NCBI RefSeq assembly: GCF_002150805.1 | Contig: NZ_MTBA01000001.1 | Location: 816,590 to 880,589 of the forward strand | Source: Oceanospirillum sanctuarii | GTDB lineage: Bacteria; Pseudomonadota; Gammaproteobacteria; Pseudomonadales; Halomonadaceae | Length of the DNA stretch: 64,000 bases | Reading direction: 5' to 3' | Part shown: positions 9,539-19,680 of the stretch, in pieces | How the letters are laid out: the number at the start of each line of letters is the position of its first letter | Numbering within the stretch: the stretch's first letter is position 1 | The notes under the pieces: model-generated | The model's input: only the letters and a program-made list of their open reading frames with translations | What the model was told of the DNA's origin: nothing | The model's database searches: none | Made by a program: the position numbers and the translations under genes

Positions 9539-10663
9539 ATGCAAAATAATGTTGTGATCAGCGGTGCTGGTCTTTGGAATCCGGAAAACAGCATCAGCAA
9601 CGAAGAGCTGGTGGAAAGCTACAACGCCTATGCAGCGCTTTACAACGAGCGTCACGCTACAGAAATTGAAGCGGGTGAGCTAACAGCAAAGCCCTTCTCA
9701 AGCGCTGAATTTATCGAGAAAGCCTCCGGCATCAAATCCCGCTACGCGTTTGTTAAAGAAGGTATTCTGGATCCCGAGCGTATGCGCCCGGTTCTTGAAG
9801 AACGCTCCGATGAAGAGCTGTCTCATCAGGCAGAAATGGCAGTAAACGCAGCCAAAATTGCTCTGAAAGAAGCAAACAAAACAGCAGACCAGATCGATGC
9901 CGTAATCGTGTCCTGCGCCTACACTCAACGCTCCTACCCAGCTATCGCCATTGAAGTTCAGCATGCACTGGGCATTGAAGGTTTTGGCTTTGATATGCTG
10001 GTAGCCTGCTCAGCAGCCACTTTTGCTCTACACCGCGCCTATGAGATGGTTGCCGCAGGGACGGCCAAAGCCGTTCTCGTGATCAATCCAGAGCTGACCT
10101 CACCTCAGGTGAACTATATGGATCGTGACAGTCACTTTATCTTTGGTGACGTAGCCACAGCGACCATTCTGGAGCAGGAAAGCAGCTGCAATTCAGAGCA
10201 CGCTTACCGAATTCTGGGCGTTAAAGCACAAACCAGCTACTCCAATAATATCCGTTCAAACTTCGGTTATCTGTCCCGCGTAACCGATGTAGACCCGTAC
10301 TCTGCAGACAAGCTGTTTCACCAGAACGGCCGTAAAGTGTTTAAAGAAGTATGCCCGATGGCAGCTCAGCACATTACTGATCACGTTGCAGCAACTGGCA
10401 ACGACAATAGTGATATCCGCCGCTGGTGGTTGCATCAGGCGAATATCAATATGAACACCCTGATCGGTAAAAAATTGATGGGACGCGATCCATCTGCTGA
10501 TGAAGCCCCTATCGTGCTGGACCAATACGCCAATACCGCATCTGCGGGTTCTCTGATCGCCTTCAACAAGAACCACAAGGATCTGGTGAAAGGTGATAAA
10601 GGTGTTATCTGTTCCTTTGGTGCCGGTTACTCCATTGGTAGTCTGGTGATTGAAAAGCTTTAA
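9539..10663 (+). CDS. Beta-ketoacyl-ACP synthase III family protein
   Basis: Thiolase-fold condensing enzyme of the FabH type, joining an acyl-CoA starter to malonyl-ACP. The catalytic triad is intact: Cys157 in LVACSAATF, His299 in WWLHQANIN and Asn332 in YANTASAGS. At 374 residues it is longer than housekeeping FabH (about 317), with an N-terminal insertion (residues about 25-90) as in the FabH variant PA3286 of Pseudomonas, which uses medium-chain acyl-CoA from beta-oxidation. That substrate is inferred from family likeness. ATG at 9539 is preferred over an in-frame GTG at 9527, because AGGTGA lies 8 nt before the ATG. It stands alone between two terminators, away from other fab genes. Confidence 0.85.
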   Translation: MQNNVVISGAGLWNPENSISNEELVESYNAYAALYNERHATEIEAGELTAKPFSSAEFIEKASGIKSRYAFVKEGILDPERMRPVLEERSDEELSHQAEMAVNAAKIALKEANKTADQIDAVIVSCAYTQRSYPAIAIEVQHALGIEGFGFDMLVACSAATFALHRAYEMVAAGTAKAVLVINPELTSPQVNYMDRDSHFIFGDVATATILEQESSCNSEHAYRILGVKAQTSYSNNIRSNFGYLSRVTDVDPYSADKLFHQNGRKVFKEVCPMAAQHITDHVAATGNDNSDIRRWWLHQANINMNTLIGKKLMGRDPSADEAPIVLDQYANTASAGSLIAFNKNHKDLVKGDKGVICSFGAGYSIGSLVIEKL

Positions 10664-10695
10664 GCCGTTCATCCGGACGCTCTTAGCATCAACAA

Positions 10696-10720
10696 AAAAA
10701 CCGCCATTAAGGCGGTTTTT
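10696..10720. terminator. Bidirectional terminator
   Basis: AAAAACCGCC, ATTAA, GGCGGTTTTT is a 10-bp stem with A/T flanks. It serves the ketoacyl synthase gene on the plus strand and the small membrane protein gene on the minus strand. Confidence 0.88.
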
Positions 10721-10748
10721 TATGCAATATTCTTCATTACCTGAACGA

Positions 10749-11072
10749 TTAGCGATCCCGGCTTTTGCTCTTTTCGAACTCAGATACCAGTTTATAAAAG
10801 CCAAAAGCGACCATCAGAATACCGATAGCAGCAAAGCCATTCGTCAGCTGAGAAACAAACTCATCACGGCTTATCGCCAACTCTTCTTTGTAAACCAGAG
10901 GTGCAAACAGGGTCGCCATAAAGAAGGGGGTAAAGTAAAGAAACATCCCTACAGCGGACAGGCTGATCCAGAAATTTCTGCGAACAAACAGAAGCACCAT
11001 CGTAATCAGCAGCAAATAAAAAGACACGTCTTCAAGCATACGCATCAGAAGTGTTTCAGCAGAATAATCCAT
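10749..11072 (-). CDS. Small membrane protein of unknown function
   Basis: Protein of 107 residues with three likely membrane segments: VSFYLLLITMVLLFV, SLSAVGMFLYFTPFFMATLFA and FAAIGILMVAFGFYKLV. The ends are charged (C-terminal EFEKSKSRDR). I do not recognise the family. ATG at 11072 is chosen because GGGGAAG lies 6 nt upstream; an in-frame TTG at 11087 would lie inside the preceding gene. It starts 3 nt after that gene's stop, so the two form an operon and probably act together. Confidence 0.65.
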   Translation of the reverse strand: MDYSAETLLMRMLEDVSFYLLLITMVLLFVRRNFWISLSAVGMFLYFTPFFMATLFAPLVYKEELAISRDEFVSQLTNGFAAIGILMVAFGFYKLVSEFEKSKSRDR

Positions 11073-11074
11073 AT

Positions 11075-11560
11075 TTATCTTCCCCAACCCCGTTGTTCAG
11101 AATCATCAGACTTATCCCTTGATGACAAGCGATCAGCACTCTCACCCTCTGGGCGGCTGCGGTTTATTCGACTCTCAAAAAGGTCTCGGTTACGCTGAAA
11201 CTGAGGCGGCAGACTTGAAGCAGGAGGCGCGGACACAGGTTTACGGGCTTCCAACTTCGCCTTAAGAATGGAAGCCTGACTGAGAATCGCATAGCCACAC
11301 ATCACAACACCGATGTAGCGCAGATAATCAATAATTGGCAGATAACTCAGCAGTTCGTAGTCATACATCAGGTCTTTGGAAGCGAAGACAACGGTGTAGA
11401 TATAGTGAGGCGCTCCCATCAGAAACAAGCCGATAAAAAGCGTTTTACCCTTCTCACTTTTAGCCCGAAACAGCAGCAGATACGCTGCAACCAGAAGTGC
11501 ATAAAGGGCGGGGTCGTTAGCAAGGGCCTTCGCCACTGCTTCCTGCACACTGCCATCCAT
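11075..11560 (-). CDS. Membrane protein of unknown function
   Basis: Protein of 161 residues with three to four hydrophobic segments in the first 100 (ALYALLVAAYLLLF, LFIGLFLMGAPHYIYTVVF, YLRYIGVVMCGYAIL). The cytoplasmic-looking tail is hydrophilic and rich in Ser, Arg, Asp and Pro. AAAGGAA lies 5 nt before the ATG. First gene of a two-gene minus-strand operon. It is divergent from the five-gene cassette that starts 419 bp away; whether the two are functionally linked is unknown. No family recognised. Confidence 0.65.
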   Translation of the reverse strand: MDGSVQEAVAKALANDPALYALLVAAYLLLFRAKSEKGKTLFIGLFLMGAPHYIYTVVFASKDLMYDYELLSYLPIIDYLRYIGVVMCGYAILSQASILKAKLEARKPVSAPPASSLPPQFQRNRDLFESRINRSRPEGESADRLSSRDKSDDSEQRGWGR

Positions 11561-11978
11561 AGAAATTCCTTTGCATTTATAAAGCTTTAAAGATGAAACT
11601 GAGTTACCGAAACAGTCACCCAGTTTTTTAGAGCAAACAATTTAAGAACAAACCGAGCCTTCTGTCCAAAAATTAAGTCTTCGTTGAATTAATTATCGCC
11701 CCTCAAGCTTTAAAACAGAAAAGTCATCCGGAGAACTGGTTCACAAGCTTCCAATCACTTACAAATCGATACATTCCGCCAAAAGCTATCCGGCCAAACG
11801 GCACAGAACCAGAAAAACCTTCCGCAGCCCCTTTAAAATGTACTTTATAAGCGGGATATAAATTGCCATTCAGAAAACAGACCAATAAAAACAGCGAGTT
11901 AGCCCACAGTAGAGTGATTGCACCATATCTGCATTTCTTTTAAATTCGGCACAACTTAAATTCCCAGGACTCCCCACA
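11561..11978. other. Divergent gene-free region
   Basis: About 420 bp of AT-rich sequence between the small membrane protein operon (minus) and the five-gene cassette (plus). No gene is supported. It should hold both promoters. I see no strong operator or hairpin apart from the weak promoter listed separately. Confidence 0.6.
11918..11946 (+). promoter_or_regulatory. Weak sigma-70 promoter candidate for the five-gene cassette
   Basis: TTGCAC, 17 bp, TAAATT, ending 32 bp before the ATG of the first gene. Each hexamer only partly matches consensus (3/6 and 4/6), so the call rests on spacing and position. Confidence 0.3.
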
Positions 11979-14900
11979 ATGAAGCAGTTTGATAAGGATA
12001 TCCGTGTCGCGGTCAACCCGACCGACCCGATAAGCCTGCGCGCCGCCCTGAACCGATACCAAAATCTGCTGCAAAGCGAAGACGCGTTTCAGAAAGGCAT
12101 CACCCGCCAGTTCAATATTGAGTTTGAACATGCCGAAGGCCGTCGCCTGCAAATATCCGATGCCGGTGCCAAAAAAGAACTGCTGAGCCAGGCCTTCCGC
12201 CTGATCCGTCACGAAGGGCTGCCGGGCAGAATTGAAGCCGACAGCGAGATCTACATCAGTGAACCTCTGTTGTTTGCCGCTGCCCTGAATCTGATAGAAC
12301 AGAATCCTGCTCTGAATAAAGAGCTGAAAGAAGAGCTGATCGCCACCGCAGAAGCGATCGTCGCCTACGCCCGCAAGCGTAACGACAGCAGCGATTTCTG
12401 GGTCGATGACATGTACGCCTTTGGCCTTGAAGCCCTGTACATGCTGGCTCTGGAATACCCGGAAACCCTGCCGCTGTACACCAGCTTTGTGATCCCCTAC
12501 TGGGATTACGAACACCTGAACAGCCTTGATGGCACTGTGCTGCCTTTTCTGGAAAACGAAGGCTGGAGCGACAACCTGCTGCGCGCCTATCTCTGGTGTG
12601 ACAACCCCATGTTCCGCAGCCGTTTTAATTTTAACGGCCAGGATGAAGAAGATTTCGAGTCTCTGGCGGAACACCTGCGTAATAACCCTGAACGCTACAA
12701 CCGTTTTAAAGCGTTGCTGAAAGAACGTCTGCTTGAGCGCCCACTGCTGGCCTATCACGATGACAGCTCTCTGGAAGAGCTGCACCCGGTACTCACTTTT
12801 TATCAGTCGCTGGACTTTAACTGGCCGGTGGACGTCGACCGCTATGACGAGGACGAGTGGTACGACGCCGTTAATCAGCAGCCCTTTGGCGGAGATACGG
12901 GCAACACGCTGGAAGAGGAAGCACTGGTCCTCTACCAAGCGATCAAAGCAGACGCCACCCAGCCTTTGGTGGTGGTCGCCAATGCCCACCTGCAAAACGA
13001 TGAGAATGGTGATGCGCTGCATGAACGACAGCTGCTTAATCTGCTGGAGTTTATCGGCTCCCGCCCTCAGGGCCAGCAGCTCAGAGCCTATATCGAGCAT
13101 AACCTGCAAAACCCTGATCCGGTTGAGCTGTTAAACGGACTGGCCGCCCTGCCCTGCAATAACGAGGGTTATATTGGCGAGATCTACCACGAAGGTTTTC
13201 TGCTGAATTTTTCCGACTGGATGGAGCTGCCCTTTGAGATCCGCGAAGTTCAGGAGGGCTTTCACCTGTTCCTGAAAGAGATCCGGCACGAGTTTTTAAC
13301 CCCCGGCGCTGAACTGCCCGCTCTGGAGCGTCTTTCTGCCGTCGAGCGTCAGGAAGGTTTCCTGCGGCTTGCGGAAGTGTTCTGGCGCTTAATCGGCAAA
13401 CCTGAGCTGTCACTGGAGCAGCGCCGGGATCTGAGCAATAACTTCGGTTTTATCAGTGAAGAGGCTTTTGCCGAGCGTTTTGAGCAGCAACCGGCGGATG
13501 ACAGCCAGCATATCGCTGAATTTACCCAGGAAGTGAGATACCTGACCGCCGACGTGATCCGCTTACAAAGGCTGCAGCAACTGGATGAAGCCGCACGCCA
13601 GCGTTTAAGCGTGCTTCAGCCTGACCTCTGGCCTGTGAATGCCGCTACCATCACCTACGCCGCCTGGTGCACCACCAACGTCAATCTGCCCGATGGCATC
13701 TGTGAAAAGATGGGCCTGTGGCTGAGCCGTGAGCTGATGCCGTTTCTGAGCAAAGCACTGGCCGAGGAGTGTGAGAGCGATGAGGATGATAAAGAATCCT
13801 ACAGCCACAACCGGGCACGACAACTACAAAAGCAGTTGCCTGAGCCGCTACTGAGCTATCTGACCGTTAACGACGGCGAAAGCGTTGAGCAGAGCCTCGC
13901 CTCTGGCCGTCATCAGGCGATGACTGAACAGCTGAAAAAGATCCTGATGATCGGCGGTGGCCGCGAAGGTTGTCGTTTTTCCGATCAGCAACCGGCATAC
14001 CACCTGTTCTGGCACCGCAACGGCTTCCAGTACGGCATTCTGGCGCTGTTTTACAGTCAGATCGGCGGCTGGATGTTGAACCTGCCGGCAGAAACCGCTC
14101 TGCTGAGCCAACGTCTCTGGCGTCTGCTGCTGGCAGTCGCTCCGCAGGCGGTGATTAAACAGGTGATAAAAACCTACAGCGACTACCCGCTTTATCACGC
14201 TATTAACGATGAAAGCCTTGAACATGAGGTTTACCAGCAGCTGGAGAAAACCGGTGCCGACAGCGCTGATCTGGAAGTATTTCAGCTGTTAAGTGACGCC
14301 CGGGTTGGCGGTTACCGTCCGGCGCACAGCCGTTTCTGGCAGCGCTATGTCGGCATGCTGGATCACTTTGCCGATATCGACCCGGACAGCAGCTCCATGA
14401 TGGAGGCCGCTGCCCGCAAGCAATACGCCGCCTTTATTACCGCCCTGCAAAAGCGCAGTGAAGCGGAGCGTATTCAGTTCTATCTCGACCTTAAAAGCCG
14501 TCATCAGGAAACAGGACTTGAGCACGCCCTCAACCTGCCCTGGGATGATATCAAACACAGCTTTGAACAGAGCCTGACCGGCTATCTGATGCTGCACAGC
14601 AAGGTGGACTCCAACCTTGACTGGGAAGAAGAAGCGGCCGCCAAGCGCCAGCAGGGTCAGGAACTGACCACTCAGGTACTGGCGTATCTGAACGCCGAAG
14701 AAAAACCGGATCGCAAGGCGCTGCAGAAAACGCTGAAAGACAAGTTGGAACAGCGCCTGAGCTCCTCCTCCGCCGGTGATAATGTCGCCGGTCCCCAGCC
14801 CTATATCTGGGCTTTGTTAGCAGACGAACAAAGCAACCGCCTGCTGGAGCTGATGCTGAACCACAGCGCCCGGGGCCTGAAGATGATCGAACAGCTGGAA

Positions 14901-15338
14901 AGCGCCTACGTGGCGAATCAGATCGCCAGCGGAAAGCTGCCGATGACCGAGCGCCAGAGCCACGACATCATCGGCAATGTCCGCCACGCTGATTATGACG
15001 CCAGTCTCCAGCTGCGCCAGCAGGTCACCCTGTGGGCACTGGAACGTCTGGAAAATCTGGACGTGCCCAAAGCCAGCCTGATCGCCTTTGCCTACGATAA
15101 CGGCGCACTGGACTATATCTCAGAACAGGCAAGTCGGGGGCCTCTGCCCAAGCTGGATAAGGTGGTCGGCAGCAAAGACCGTCAGCAGCTGGCCCAATGG
15201 CTGGCATCAACGGATGCGCTTAAGCACGCACCGGGGCTGCAAAGCATGCAGAAAGACAGCTCCAAAGGCGTCAGCCTGATTGTTATCAGCGCGCTGGAAA
15301 AAATTAAAAACCTGCTTCAGTCCGGAAAGGGAGAATAA
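11979..15338 (+). CDS. Large uncharacterised protein, component 1 of a five-gene cassette
   Basis: Acidic protein of 1119 residues without signal peptide, membrane segment or a catalytic motif I recognise; it reads as mostly helical. Residues about 100-210 contain FWVDDMYAFGLEALYMLA (from 140), then LPLYTSFV, and an EDFESLAEHL segment. This region resembles the C-terminal domain of component 4 (from residue 882 there), so a shared domain is inferred by eye. The C-terminal half is rich in Gln, Leu, Arg and Glu, with possible coiled-coil stretches. First gene of the operon; the ATG is preceded by only a weak AGGA-like element. The next gene starts 2 nt after its stop. I cannot name a family; a scaffold or complex subunit is a guess. 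Confidence 0.75.
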   Translation: MKQFDKDIRVAVNPTDPISLRAALNRYQNLLQSEDAFQKGITRQFNIEFEHAEGRRLQISDAGAKKELLSQAFRLIRHEGLPGRIEADSEIYISEPLLFAAALNLIEQNPALNKELKEELIATAEAIVAYARKRNDSSDFWVDDMYAFGLEALYMLALEYPETLPLYTSFVIPYWDYEHLNSLDGTVLPFLENEGWSDNLLRAYLWCDNPMFRSRFNFNGQDEEDFESLAEHLRNNPERYNRFKALLKERLLERPLLAYHDDSSLEELHPVLTFYQSLDFNWPVDVDRYDEDEWYDAVNQQPFGGDTGNTLEEEALVLYQAIKADATQPLVVVANAHLQNDENGDALHERQLLNLLEFIGSRPQGQQLRAYIEHNLQNPDPVELLNGLAALPCNNEGYIGEIYHEGFLLNFSDWMELPFEIREVQEGFHLFLKEIRHEFLTPGAELPALERLSAVERQEGFLRLAEVFWRLIGKPELSLEQRRDLSNNFGFISEEAFAERFEQQPADDSQHIAEFTQEVRYLTADVIRLQRLQQLDEAARQRLSVLQPDLWPVNAATITYAAWCTTNVNLPDGICEKMGLWLSRELMPFLSKALAEECESDEDDKESYSHNRARQLQKQLPEPLLSYLTVNDGESVEQSLASGRHQAMTEQLKKILMIGGGREGCRFSDQQPAYHLFWHRNGFQYGILALFYSQIGGWMLNLPAETALLSQRLWRLLLAVAPQAVIKQVIKTYSDYPLYHAINDESLEHEVYQQLEKTGADSADLEVFQLLSDARVGGYRPAHSRFWQRYVGMLDHFADIDPDSSSMMEAAARKQYAAFITALQKRSEAERIQFYLDLKSRHQETGLEHALNLPWDDIKHSFEQSLTGYLMLHSKVDSNLDWEEEAAAKRQQGQELTTQVLAYLNAEEKPDRKALQKTLKDKLEQRLSSSSAGDNVAGPQPYIWALLADEQSNRLLELMLNHSARGLKMIEQLESAYVANQIASGKLPMTERQSHDIIGNVRHADYDASLQLRQQVTLWALERLENLDVPKASLIAFAYDNGALDYISEQASRGPLPKLDKVVGSKDRQQLAQWLASTDALKHAPGLQSMQKDSSKGVSLIVISALEKIKNLLQSGKGE

Positions 15339-15340
15339 AA

Positions 15341-17539
15341 ATGGCTACAGGAACCCCATCACACGCCCCAATTCTGGATATTCTGCGGGAAAGCAGCGGC
15401 TGGAATCTGCTGCGCTTTGTTCAGCCCTGGTCATCCGCTGATGGTCAGGAAAACGGCCGACGTCTGCTCTGGCAGGCGGAACTGACCGGCAGCGACAACC
15501 GCTTGCTGGCAGCAGAACTCTTTTTACAACCTGATAGCGACCGCCATCCGTTTCTGGTTCTGGATGATGATGGCCGTCTGTTCTGCGGTATTTTTGATGC
15601 CGTTAACCCAGGCGCAAGTAACATTCAACAGCAACATCTGGATCTGAAGGCCTGCCTCCCTTCCGCGTGTTTTACCCCTTATGAAGCACAGCAAATGCCG
15701 GAACAGTTCTGGTTCTCCGGTTGTTTTGACCTGGACGTGCTGAAAAACCTGCCAGACCTCTGGCAGGCGTTTCATCTGGATCAGCTGCAGCTGGAAGGCC
15801 GTTATAGTTCGGATGAATGCGATATCGTTTTAGGCTGGCGGATTAATACCGCAGCGGCACTTGCCAGCGCAGACCCCGGCCAACTGCTGGAACCGATACA
15901 GGCGTTCCAGCTGCCGGAGTTTCACGCCCACAAACATATGCGGGTAACGGCAGCAGGCGATGCGGAACAACAGATTATCTATCTGACCGAAGAAGAACTA
16001 CCGGAAGAGCTTCAGCCAGGCTCTGATACCCTCTCCGATAACAGTCCCGATAACAACGCGGCCAGCAAGACATCAGGACGCAGAAGACGCCGTCGCAGAC
16101 GCGAAGAACAGAAAGCGATCGCCTTTTACCGGATCAACAGCCAAAGCGGTCAACACAGCATCCACCTGCTGCGCGGTCCGGATGGTGCTATCTGCCCGGA
16201 ACTGCCGGATGTGTTCCGTCCGGAACGGGTGATTACCTTAGGCTTTGCACCGCAAACAGATAGCGCCCCACAAACAGGTGCTGGCCCGCAACACTCAGAC
16301 AAGCCTTTGCCGCTGGCGATTCTGCCCGCGCCGGAAGCCACTCAGACCCTGCCCCCGGCCTCGGATGATGACGAGATTCGGCTGGTTTACGCTATGCGCA
16401 TTATCGATCTGAACAGGCTTGAAGTGATCTGGCAGGGCCCGGTTAACGCCCTCACTCAGAAAGAAAGCGGCTGTGACGATGACGAATTTGAGCTGCTTTG
16501 TCAGCACTTTGACCCGCTTGCAGCCAAAGCTTCCGAAAACGACGACGAAGAGCTCAGCGAAGCACTGGAAAGCTTCTGCGAAGCTCTGTTTGCCAGCGTT
16601 CTGACCGATAACAACCGTCTGTTCTGGCTGAACTGGAGCGGCAAGCTGCAGAAAATTGATCTGCAGGGGTTGCTGGGCTCAGTAGCCTCTCCGGAAAACG
16701 CTGCACAGTTCAGCAGCTTCTACCAGCTGGAGAAACAACAGACTGAAATATCAGAGTCCGTTGATAACCCACTTAATCATGTTGCCTACCACCGCTATAA
16801 CTACCAGCTGCAGGCGGTTGCCGGATCAGCTTCTGAAAACCCGAACCGGTTGTTCTTTGAGATGAACATCAATGAACTTCTGTTCGAACAGATGCAGCAT
16901 GACGCTGAAACAAGCACGAACCCTTACGCGAATCCCCTGAATACCTGGCGCGTGCCCTACCGGAAGCTGAGCAAACCGGAGCTGATTATTGATACTCAGC
17001 TGTTTGCCCCCAAACCCGCCAACAAGATCCTGATTGAAGTGGATTATCTGCCGCTGCCGGAAAGCCAGCTGCAGGGCTGTCAGCAACTGGCGGCACAGTT
17101 CCGCCTGCTGGACACCCCGGATACGCCCTTAAAAGGTGACCGCTGCCAGCTGCTGTTTACGGACCGGGATGGCCGTGAGGCGGATGAAGAGAGCTTCAGC
17201 CAAACAGCATTATCAGGCAGTGCCGCAGCAGAGTGCGCGCCCCTGCTGGCCGAGGTGGTTGAGTGTTTTATCCGCTCCAAAAACCCGCAGTTTCTGCGTG
17301 CGGCAGAAAATCTTCCCGCTCTGTCTTACACCGTCAAAGCGCTGGCGGAATACAGCGAGCAATATCTGCCCTTAGTAAACCAGTACCTGACCGTGATTGA
17401 TGACGACTGCCCTTTCTTCGCCATTGAAGAGCTGCTGCCGATGATCGACCGCAAATACGGGCAAGGCCTGCTGAAAAGCCGGGCCTATAAAAACTTTATT
17501 GACGGGCTGATCTGGCCGTTTAACGGCAAAGATTATTAA
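15341..17539 (+). CDS. Uncharacterised protein, component 2 of the five-gene cassette
   Basis: Soluble-looking protein of 732 residues, family not recognised. It is rich in short beta-like segments ending in Asp/Gly turns, as in propeller-type proteins. A run of eight arginines lies near residues 247-254, inside a low-complexity linker. LFWLNWSGKLQKIDL (427 on) matches in position and pattern the W-x-x-W segments of components 3 (374) and 4 (384). Near the C-terminus, QYLTVIDDDCPFFAIEELLP and the ending GLIWPFN correspond to similar segments in those proteins, so the three look like diverged copies. AGGGAG lies 7 nt before the ATG. Confidence 0.75.
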   Translation: MATGTPSHAPILDILRESSGWNLLRFVQPWSSADGQENGRRLLWQAELTGSDNRLLAAELFLQPDSDRHPFLVLDDDGRLFCGIFDAVNPGASNIQQQHLDLKACLPSACFTPYEAQQMPEQFWFSGCFDLDVLKNLPDLWQAFHLDQLQLEGRYSSDECDIVLGWRINTAAALASADPGQLLEPIQAFQLPEFHAHKHMRVTAAGDAEQQIIYLTEEELPEELQPGSDTLSDNSPDNNAASKTSGRRRRRRRREEQKAIAFYRINSQSGQHSIHLLRGPDGAICPELPDVFRPERVITLGFAPQTDSAPQTGAGPQHSDKPLPLAILPAPEATQTLPPASDDDEIRLVYAMRIIDLNRLEVIWQGPVNALTQKESGCDDDEFELLCQHFDPLAAKASENDDEELSEALESFCEALFASVLTDNNRLFWLNWSGKLQKIDLQGLLGSVASPENAAQFSSFYQLEKQQTEISESVDNPLNHVAYHRYNYQLQAVAGSASENPNRLFFEMNINELLFEQMQHDAETSTNPYANPLNTWRVPYRKLSKPELIIDTQLFAPKPANKILIEVDYLPLPESQLQGCQQLAAQFRLLDTPDTPLKGDRCQLLFTDRDGREADEESFSQTALSGSAAAECAPLLAEVVECFIRSKNPQFLRAAENLPALSYTVKALAEYSEQYLPLVNQYLTVIDDDCPFFAIEELLPMIDRKYGQGLLKSRAYKNFIDGLIWPFNGKDY

Positions 17540-17551
17540 AAGGAAACGGTT

Positions 17552-19678
17552 ATGTGCCCTACTTTTCAGCATACCGAGTCAAACAGCACACGGAGCGCTT
17601 CAGAAGCCTCGGTTCTGCTGCGTGCGCGCAAGCTGGACTACGTTGGCCTGCAGCAGATTCAGGTGATCGTCAATCAGCAACTGCAGCAGCAGTATGAACT
17701 GGCAGAGAGCGAAAACTGCAGCCTGCCTCTGCTCGAACTGTTAGAAACGCCCCAGCGCTTTATCGCCCTGCTGCAAAATGGCCTGTTTTTCGCCGCTGAT
17801 CTGCTGCCAACGGCAACGACAGCGGCAACCGAAACAGTTAGCAGCCCACGCCTGATTCAGCTGCTGCAGCCGCTGGCCAATCTAAAGCTGACCGGCATGC
17901 CCGGTGCCTGTTTTGACCCGGCCCGTAACCTGATCTGGGTCTATGGCCGCATCCGGGATCAGAGAGGTCGCGGACAGCACCTGCTGGGTTACGATCTGGA
18001 TGCCCTGTTAAAGGGTGATAGGGAAGCCGATCATAGCCAACCCCAGCCCGCGCTGAAGTATTCTATCGCCATACCCTATGACGAGGTTGATGAACTCTCG
18101 CCGGAGGAAGCCAGCCTGACCCTGCGCAGCGATGGCAAACTGGCACTTTATGCCCGCAACGACAAAGGCCGTTTTGCCGACCGGCGTCAGGGGCTGCTGC
18201 TGATCGACCCGGATGCGGATCAGGACTCCGCCTGTCGCTATCTGCCCTGCCCGTTTAAACCGGTCCCGGATGATATTTCCATCAAACCGGCTCTGTTTTA
18301 CTCAGCAAGTACAAAACAGGTTTTCACTCCGGCAGCAGATGGCGTAGAGATCACCGAGCACAACGGAGAATCGCTCTACAGTTTTGCTCTGACAGCCATT
18401 GATTTGGAAGCAGCAGAGTCTGAAATAGAATCTGAAAAACATACCAGCTGGAGTCAGACGGTTCGCCGGATGACCGGCGGTCAGATCGCTGAACAGGATG
18501 ATGCTGAAAACATTACCGAGGTATTGAACAATATCGCCGAAGGTAACATCCGCTCCTCAGAAAGTGATGAATGGCAGGATTATCTGACCACCCTGAGCAG
18601 CGTTTTTGTTGATAGTCGTGTTTTGGTCGATAGCGGCATTTGTGCAGACAGAACTGACACGAGCGATCAGCTGATCTGGCTGGCCTGGCATGATGGCTGT
18701 ATCCGCGCCCTTAAACGCAACCCGACAAACGGACAGGTGCAGCTTTCCTCCCTGGCACGGCTACAGAGTTTCAGCGATAAAGCCGTTCAGCCCTATTTTA
18801 TGAATCTTAGCGGGGGTTTTACGCCGGTTCAGATCAAAGGGCTCAGCACAACAGATAACCTCCGGCAGCTGCATCTTCGTCTGGGTGATGACGAAATGGG
18901 GCAGGATTTTTACGCTGACCTCTCTGCCCTTATGGATCCGCAGGGTCAGCTGCAGCTCTTCGATGCCGAACAGGCTTTAAATGACACAGAAGCCGGTATC
19001 ACGCTGCCTTGTTCGCCATACAGCGCAGAGCCGGTTCAGATCGACCCAACCCGTCAGGCAGTGCCCTCTGTTACCGGTCGGATTCAGATCGAAACCACAG
19101 ATCTGGATACTAATCCGGGTCGCCTTGATGCCCTGCAGCAGGTTCTGACCCTGATGCCGGAAATCGGTCAACAGCTGAGCCATCGCCAGCAACCCCTCTA
19201 TTTTGCCTTTGCCGATGTTATGGGCTGCGAACAGAGTGAAGCTCAGTTTTTCCCTTATGCCGTGCTCGCCAAAAACACAGACGATGAGCAACCAACGGAA
19301 GGCTTCCGCCTGCTGCTGGAGATCGTTCGCCGGTACACCGACATAGTAAAAGTCTTACCGGGTGCAGCCTCAGATGAAACAGCCTCAGATGAAACAGCAA
19401 TAGCCGCCCAGGGAGCGCCCTTGCGCGATGGGGTTATCACCCTGAGTGAACACGCTGAAGCACTGCCGGTGGTTGCCCAGTACTTTAATACTCTGCCTGT
19501 AGAAGAAGCCTTAGTGGATGCCTTTCACATCAGCCGTACATTGCCGGTGATCCGTGAGCTGCATGCCGATACCGCTGCCCTGACAGACTTTCTTGCTCAG
19601 CTGCCCTGGCCTTACAACGACAGCAGCTTCAGCAAACCGGAACATGATCCCTACGATGACTGGGGATACGAGGACTAA
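17552..19678 (+). CDS. Uncharacterised protein, component 3 of the five-gene cassette
   Basis: Acidic protein of 708 residues with no signal peptide or membrane segment and no recognised family. Segments such as ACFDPARNLIWVYGRIRDQ and SLTLRSDGKLALYARND suggest blades of a beta-propeller. LIWLAWHDGCIRALK (374-388) aligns with components 2 and 4. The acidic segment before it, SDEWQDYLTTLSSVF, resembles ESDQEDFINLISAIRF in component 4. The C-terminus has a helical region ending FLAQLPWPYN (about 680-689), then an acidic aromatic tail. AAGGAAACGG lies before the ATG, 12 nt after component 2. A duplicated short segment (SDETASDETA, near 610) is the only simple repeat. Confidence 0.75.
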   Translation: MCPTFQHTESNSTRSASEASVLLRARKLDYVGLQQIQVIVNQQLQQQYELAESENCSLPLLELLETPQRFIALLQNGLFFAADLLPTATTAATETVSSPRLIQLLQPLANLKLTGMPGACFDPARNLIWVYGRIRDQRGRGQHLLGYDLDALLKGDREADHSQPQPALKYSIAIPYDEVDELSPEEASLTLRSDGKLALYARNDKGRFADRRQGLLLIDPDADQDSACRYLPCPFKPVPDDISIKPALFYSASTKQVFTPAADGVEITEHNGESLYSFALTAIDLEAAESEIESEKHTSWSQTVRRMTGGQIAEQDDAENITEVLNNIAEGNIRSSESDEWQDYLTTLSSVFVDSRVLVDSGICADRTDTSDQLIWLAWHDGCIRALKRNPTNGQVQLSSLARLQSFSDKAVQPYFMNLSGGFTPVQIKGLSTTDNLRQLHLRLGDDEMGQDFYADLSALMDPQGQLQLFDAEQALNDTEAGITLPCSPYSAEPVQIDPTRQAVPSVTGRIQIETTDLDTNPGRLDALQQVLTLMPEIGQQLSHRQQPLYFAFADVMGCEQSEAQFFPYAVLAKNTDDEQPTEGFRLLLEIVRRYTDIVKVLPGAASDETASDETAIAAQGAPLRDGVITLSEHAEALPVVAQYFNTLPVEEALVDAFHISRTLPVIRELHADTAALTDFLAQLPWPYNDSSFSKPEHDPYDDWGYED

Positions 19679-19680
19679 AC

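Noticed and set aside
11940..13109. 389-codon open frame on the minus strand
   Set aside because: Antisense to component 1, which has the proper start, operon position and composition; no ribosome site or conserved motif.
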